Below, piece by piece: positions 61,611 to 64,000 of a DNA stretch of 64,000 nt. The stretch is from contig JNJD01000006.1 in NCBI GenBank assembly GCA_000702685.1, positions 620,001-684,000 of the forward strand. Direction: 5' to 3'. This DNA comes from Lachnospiraceae bacterium AC2028. Its GTDB lineage: Bacteria; Bacillota; Clostridia; Lachnospirales; Lachnospiraceae. Within the stretch, counting starts at the first letter, position 1; each line of letters opens with the position of its first letter. Both the position numbers and the translations under genes were made by a program. The notes under the pieces were generated by a model, which was not told the origin of the DNA, searched no databases, and saw only the letters and a program-made list of their open reading frames with translations.

Positions 61611-62948
61611 TCATAGGTCTTCAATTAAAAATGGCAACATGTATATTGGATATAATTTCAGCATTTCACTATTGCCTATATCTTTTTGTGATAACAATAT
61701 TTCCTTCGAAACATGCTTAGAATATTTTTTCTGAAATTCTGTGATTGATTCATGCTTACCGATTCCGGATGACTTAACTTCAATCGAAACTATCTTTGTT
61801 TTCGAAGCAAGCAAAAAGTCAACCTCATAGTAGTGAGAACTGTTTTCTTTCTCCCATGTGTGATAATAAAGGTCTATATCCGATCCGGCAATTATCTGAG
61901 CAACTGCATTTTCGTATAAATATCCCAAATCTGCAGGAAGTGAATCGCTCAACAATTTCGTATAAATATTTTCATCCGTCTTTCCTGATGATCTGAAAAT
62001 CATGGTAGTAAATAACCCTGTATCAGCCAAATAAAGTTTGAATGTATCATCATCTCTCGTTTGAGATAACGCAATGCTCGGATTAAGGACATTATGGCAT
62101 GATAATACCGTCTTTGAATCCAGCAAATCATGTAAACGCTCTAAATCTTTATCGATCTTTTTTTTGCCTGTAGCTGCCGAAATAACATAGCTTCTTTTAT
62201 CTGTTGCCAACTGCGTCGGAACAGAATCATACATTCTTCCAATCAGTCCGGTATCATCGATCTTGAAGAAATCGTCTTTGTACAAATCTATGATTTCTCT
62301 CTTTACTTCATCGATTTCTGTAAAATTCCTGCCTTCCACATAAGCTTCTACAGCCTGAGGCATTCCACCTACCGCCATATAAATTCTGAAATCCCGCATC
62401 AGCTTTCTGTTTAAGGAATTTCCAACCGGCTTCCCAAGCTTATATAAATCCCGCAATACGCCATAGGTATCATTTCCGATGGCCCACATAAATTCTTCAT
62501 AGTCCATCGGATATATCTGTATTTTCATCTCCTCAGATGGAAGCACTATATCCTTGACATTCTTTTTTATACTGATCAGAGAACCGGTCTCAATATAGTC
62601 ATATCTTCCGTCCGCAACCAGGTACTTTATAGCCTGGCGCACTTTAGGCATAAGCTGGATCTCGTCAAATATAATAACGGATTCTCTTTTATACAACGTT
62701 ATCCCAGTTGCAGTTTGCAGTCTAAGAAAAAAAATATCCAAATTTGCTATGTCATCGAACACATCAAGAACATCCTGCGTTATGTTAGCAAAATCCACTT
62801 TTATATATGACCTATACTCTTGCTTTGCAAATTCTTCGGCAATTGTCGATTTTCCAACACGCCTGGCCCCTTCCAGAAGCACAGAATACTTTGGTGCCTT
62901 TTTTTCTTTCCAATATTTTAGCTTTTCTAAAGCTTTTCTCTTAAACAT
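61611..62948 (-). CDS. AAA_14 / DUF4143 ATPase
   Basis: 445 residues. Walker A in LLEGARRVGKSTIAEEFA (about 24-41), Walker B in SVIIFDEIQLMPKVRQAI, and a C-terminal DUF4143 domain with a nuclease-like YEVDFLLASKTKIVSIEVKSSG. This family is common in Clostridia and other anaerobes; its cell role is unknown. GAGGAG lies five bases before the start. Four copies of a short repeat precede it. Confidence 0.92.
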   Translation of the reverse strand: MFKRKALEKLKYWKEKKAPKYSVLLEGARRVGKSTIAEEFAKQEYRSYIKVDFANITQDVLDVFDDIANLDIFFLRLQTATGITLYKRESVIIFDEIQLMPKVRQAIKYLVADGRYDYIETGSLISIKKNVKDIVLPSEEMKIQIYPMDYEEFMWAIGNDTYGVLRDLYKLGKPVGNSLNRKLMRDFRIYMAVGGMPQAVEAYVEGRNFTEIDEVKREIIDLYKDDFFKIDDTGLIGRMYDSVPTQLATDKRSYVISAATGKKKIDKDLERLHDLLDSKTVLSCHNVLNPSIALSQTRDDDTFKLYLADTGLFTTMIFRSSGKTDENIYTKLLSDSLPADLGYLYENAVAQIIAGSDIDLYYHTWEKENSSHYYEVDFLLASKTKIVSIEVKSSGIGKHESITEFQKKYSKHVSKEILLSQKDIGNSEMLKLYPIYMLPFLIEDL

Positions 62949-62970
62949 ACTATCTCCTCAAAACAACATG

Positions 62971-63082
62971 GTTCCATTTCTTCAAACTTATAAATGGATT
63001 ATAGTACCATTTCTTCAATATTTCAAGGGCATTATTCCGTTTCTTCAAGATTTATTTCTGATTTTAGTACCGTTTCTTCCAA
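62971..63082. repeat. Four-copy repeat upstream of the AAA_14 gene
   Basis: TACC(A/G)TTTCTTCAA-like words at 62971-62985, 63004-63018, 63034-63048 and 63067-63082, spaced 33, 30 and 33 bp. Regular three-turn spacing suggests a regulator binding site. Confidence 0.75.
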
Positions 63083-63091
63083 ATTACTGAC

Positions 63092-63120
63092 AAAAAGCAC
63101 CCTGCATAACGCAGAGTGCT
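63092..63120 (-). terminator. Terminator on the minus strand, island 2 right side
   Basis: AGCAC-CTGC / GCAG-GTGCT stem, loop ATAAC, then TTTTT on the minus strand. No gene was found immediately before it on that strand. Confidence 0.7.
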
Positions 63121-63594
63121 CTCATCTCATCGGGTAGTTCACCTTAAAAGGTGTAAACGGGGTGTAAATCCATTTGATAGATCTTCAAAATGCCGTATTT
63201 TCAAGGTTTTCCGCCTTACTGAAATCTCTTGCCCCAGCAGATGAATAGTATTCTAAACATGCCTCAAACCCTTGATTTTACTGGATTTCTTGATTTTTGA
63301 TTGTGCCAAAAAATGATATAATTTGACGTATTTTGATGGGCAAAAGGTGCAAAAAAGGTGCAAATTTCGAAAAATTTGCACCCGGGCCAAATCCAGTAAC
63401 CAAGCCATTCTTGCAAAAATCCCCTTCTCCAAAACTCCAAAAAACGTTCTGCAAAAGGTGCAAAAAGGTGCAAATCATGAAATTGACCTGATTGGCTTTT
63501 TGCTTTGTCCATTATAGAGATTATCACAGGAAAAACAGTTTGAAAAGGTACGTGAGCAGTAATCCAGCGGTAACTCAGCGGTAAAGTAGCGGTA
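63121..63594. repeat. Right-end repeat region of island 2
   Basis: No convincing gene. GGTG(T/C)AAA occurs as three pairs at 63150/63161, 63347/63358 and 63457/63467. A perfect inverted repeat GGTGCAAATTT/AAATTTGCACC spans 63358-63383. TTACTGGATTT (63278-63288) returns inverted at 63390-63400. These resemble recombinase arm and core sites. Confidence 0.6.
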
Positions 63595-63801
63595 TTAGAA
63601 ATAGAATACGTCTTCAAATTTCTTATCAAGTGCTATACAGATTACCAACGCAAGTTTGGCTGTTGGACAGAATTGCCCTGTCTCGATTGAGCTTATTGTG
63701 TTTCTTGACACGCCGACCATTTTCGCCAGCTCATCCTGTGACAGATTCAGCTCCTTGCGGTATTCCTTTAATCTGTTCTTTAATACCAGTGAATCATCCA
63801 T
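63595..63801 (-). CDS. XRE-family regulator
   Basis: 68 residues from the ATG at 63801 (GAGG eight bases upstream; two earlier ATGs lack a site). LKEYRKELNLSQDELAKMVGVSRNTISSIETGQFCPTAKLALVICIAL is the whole helix-turn-helix domain, ending in EDVFYF. Small proteins of this kind are often paired with the following membrane protein gene, as here (the stop of that gene is 10 bases away). Confidence 0.93.
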   Translation of the reverse strand: MDDSLVLKNRLKEYRKELNLSQDELAKMVGVSRNTISSIETGQFCPTAKLALVICIALDKKFEDVFYF

Positions 63802-63811
63802 TGCGCTTACC

Positions 63812-64000
63812 TCATGGATAGACATTAAAGATCTCACAGACCGTCATAAACGTGAAAATACCAAACGGTATGGCGTTCGTGAGTGTCATGATGATGTATT
63901 TGCGTTCTTTCTTCTTGATGGCATTGTAGAGGCTCATTGCGAAAACAATACAAAACTCTGTAGCCACAATACCATAGATCATCTTGCTGTGTGCGATAAG
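63812..64000 (-). CDS. Membrane protein, 5' part outside window
   Basis: The frame is open to the window edge and stops at 63812. The last 62 residues contain two membrane helices (MIYGIVATEFCIVFAMSLYN and YIIMTLTNAIPFGIFTFMTV). Together with the XRE gene it forms a two-gene unit common in Clostridia. Family cannot be named. Confidence 0.8.
   Translation of the reverse strand, partial: LIAHSKMIYGIVATEFCIVFAMSLYNAIKKKERKYIIMTLTNAIPFGIFTFMTVCEIFNVYP

Larger units (their letters stand above)
55178..63288. mobile_element. Integrative island 2 (putative limits) with Tn916-type integrase
   Basis: The integrase gene lies next to one end, in the orientation expected. The proposed ends share TTGATTTT(G/A)CTGGATTT (55178-55194 and 63272-63288), a 16-of-17 match that is weak on its own. 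Right-end GGTGYAAA repeats support an end near there. Gene content differs from the flanks: two broken genes, an AAA_14 ATPase and a nitrilase-like gene. No excisionase or conjugation genes were seen. Limits are uncertain. Confidence 0.5.

Overview
The window looks like chromosome of a Clostridia-class Firmicute, most likely a gut or rumen Lachnospiraceae. The pointers are a one-piece (about 1260-residue) PurL, a DUF4317 protein, a Mn-type CBS-pyrophosphatase, QueH, a GH115 glucuronidase, many zinc-ribbon or SH3b membrane proteins, and two tyrosine-recombinase elements of Gram-positive type. Species was not determined.

Layout. 1-5.8 kb: a GDP-mannose-based surface-sugar operon (minus strand): deacetylase-like protein, PseC-type aminotransferase, Gmd, ManC and a polytopic membrane protein cut by the window edge. 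5.9-17.9 kb: FecR protein, tRNA-Thr/Met/Val, argS, queH, purL, a TetR regulator, a GT2 plus ketoisomerase-like pair, and tRNA-Trp. 17.9-31.3 kb: radA, clpC with a GntR repressor, purE-M-N-D, pyrE and an HD-GYP protein. 31.4-34.1 kb: four plus-strand genes (DUF4317, DJ-1, CYTH, GNAT). 34.1-36.4 kb: malQ and a RelB-like/HTH pair.

36.4-43.9 kb: integrative element 1, inserted at the 3' end of tRNA-Lys(TTT). It has a perfect 48-bp att duplication, an integrase, tandem 12-bp-spaced arm-type repeats, an iteron-like rep region, a TerS-like protein, a nuclease-like protein and its own regulators. It is followed by tRNA-Lys/Gln/His/Arg. 44.3-55.2 kb: membrane proteins, a K+ channel, tRNA-Leu, a CBS-pyrophosphatase, GH115, a compact NAD salvage operon (pncA-nadD-pncB-nadE) and a low-molecular-weight phosphatase.

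55.2-63.3 kb: a second, less sharply bounded island with a Tn916-type integrase. Its cargo is the most interesting part of the window. A DUF2828 (Ro60/TROVE-like plus vWA) protein is preceded by three tandem structured RNA modules. Each is closed by its own 6-7 bp stem and carries a shared ACAGC element just inside that stem; two enclose a tRNA-like fold without a proper acceptor stem. A WYL-domain regulator is transcribed divergently from a strong promoter. I read this as a Ro60/Y-RNA-like RNA-handling system in which the RNA genes, the RNA-binding protein and its regulator travel together. The rest of the island holds broken gene fragments, a GNAT, a nitrilase-family protein and an AAA_14/DUF4143 ATPase preceded by a four-copy repeat. 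The window ends in an XRE regulator and a truncated membrane protein.

Start sites were moved from the longest open frame to the codon with a credible ribosome-binding site wherever the two disagreed. All family names are from reading motifs, not from searches.
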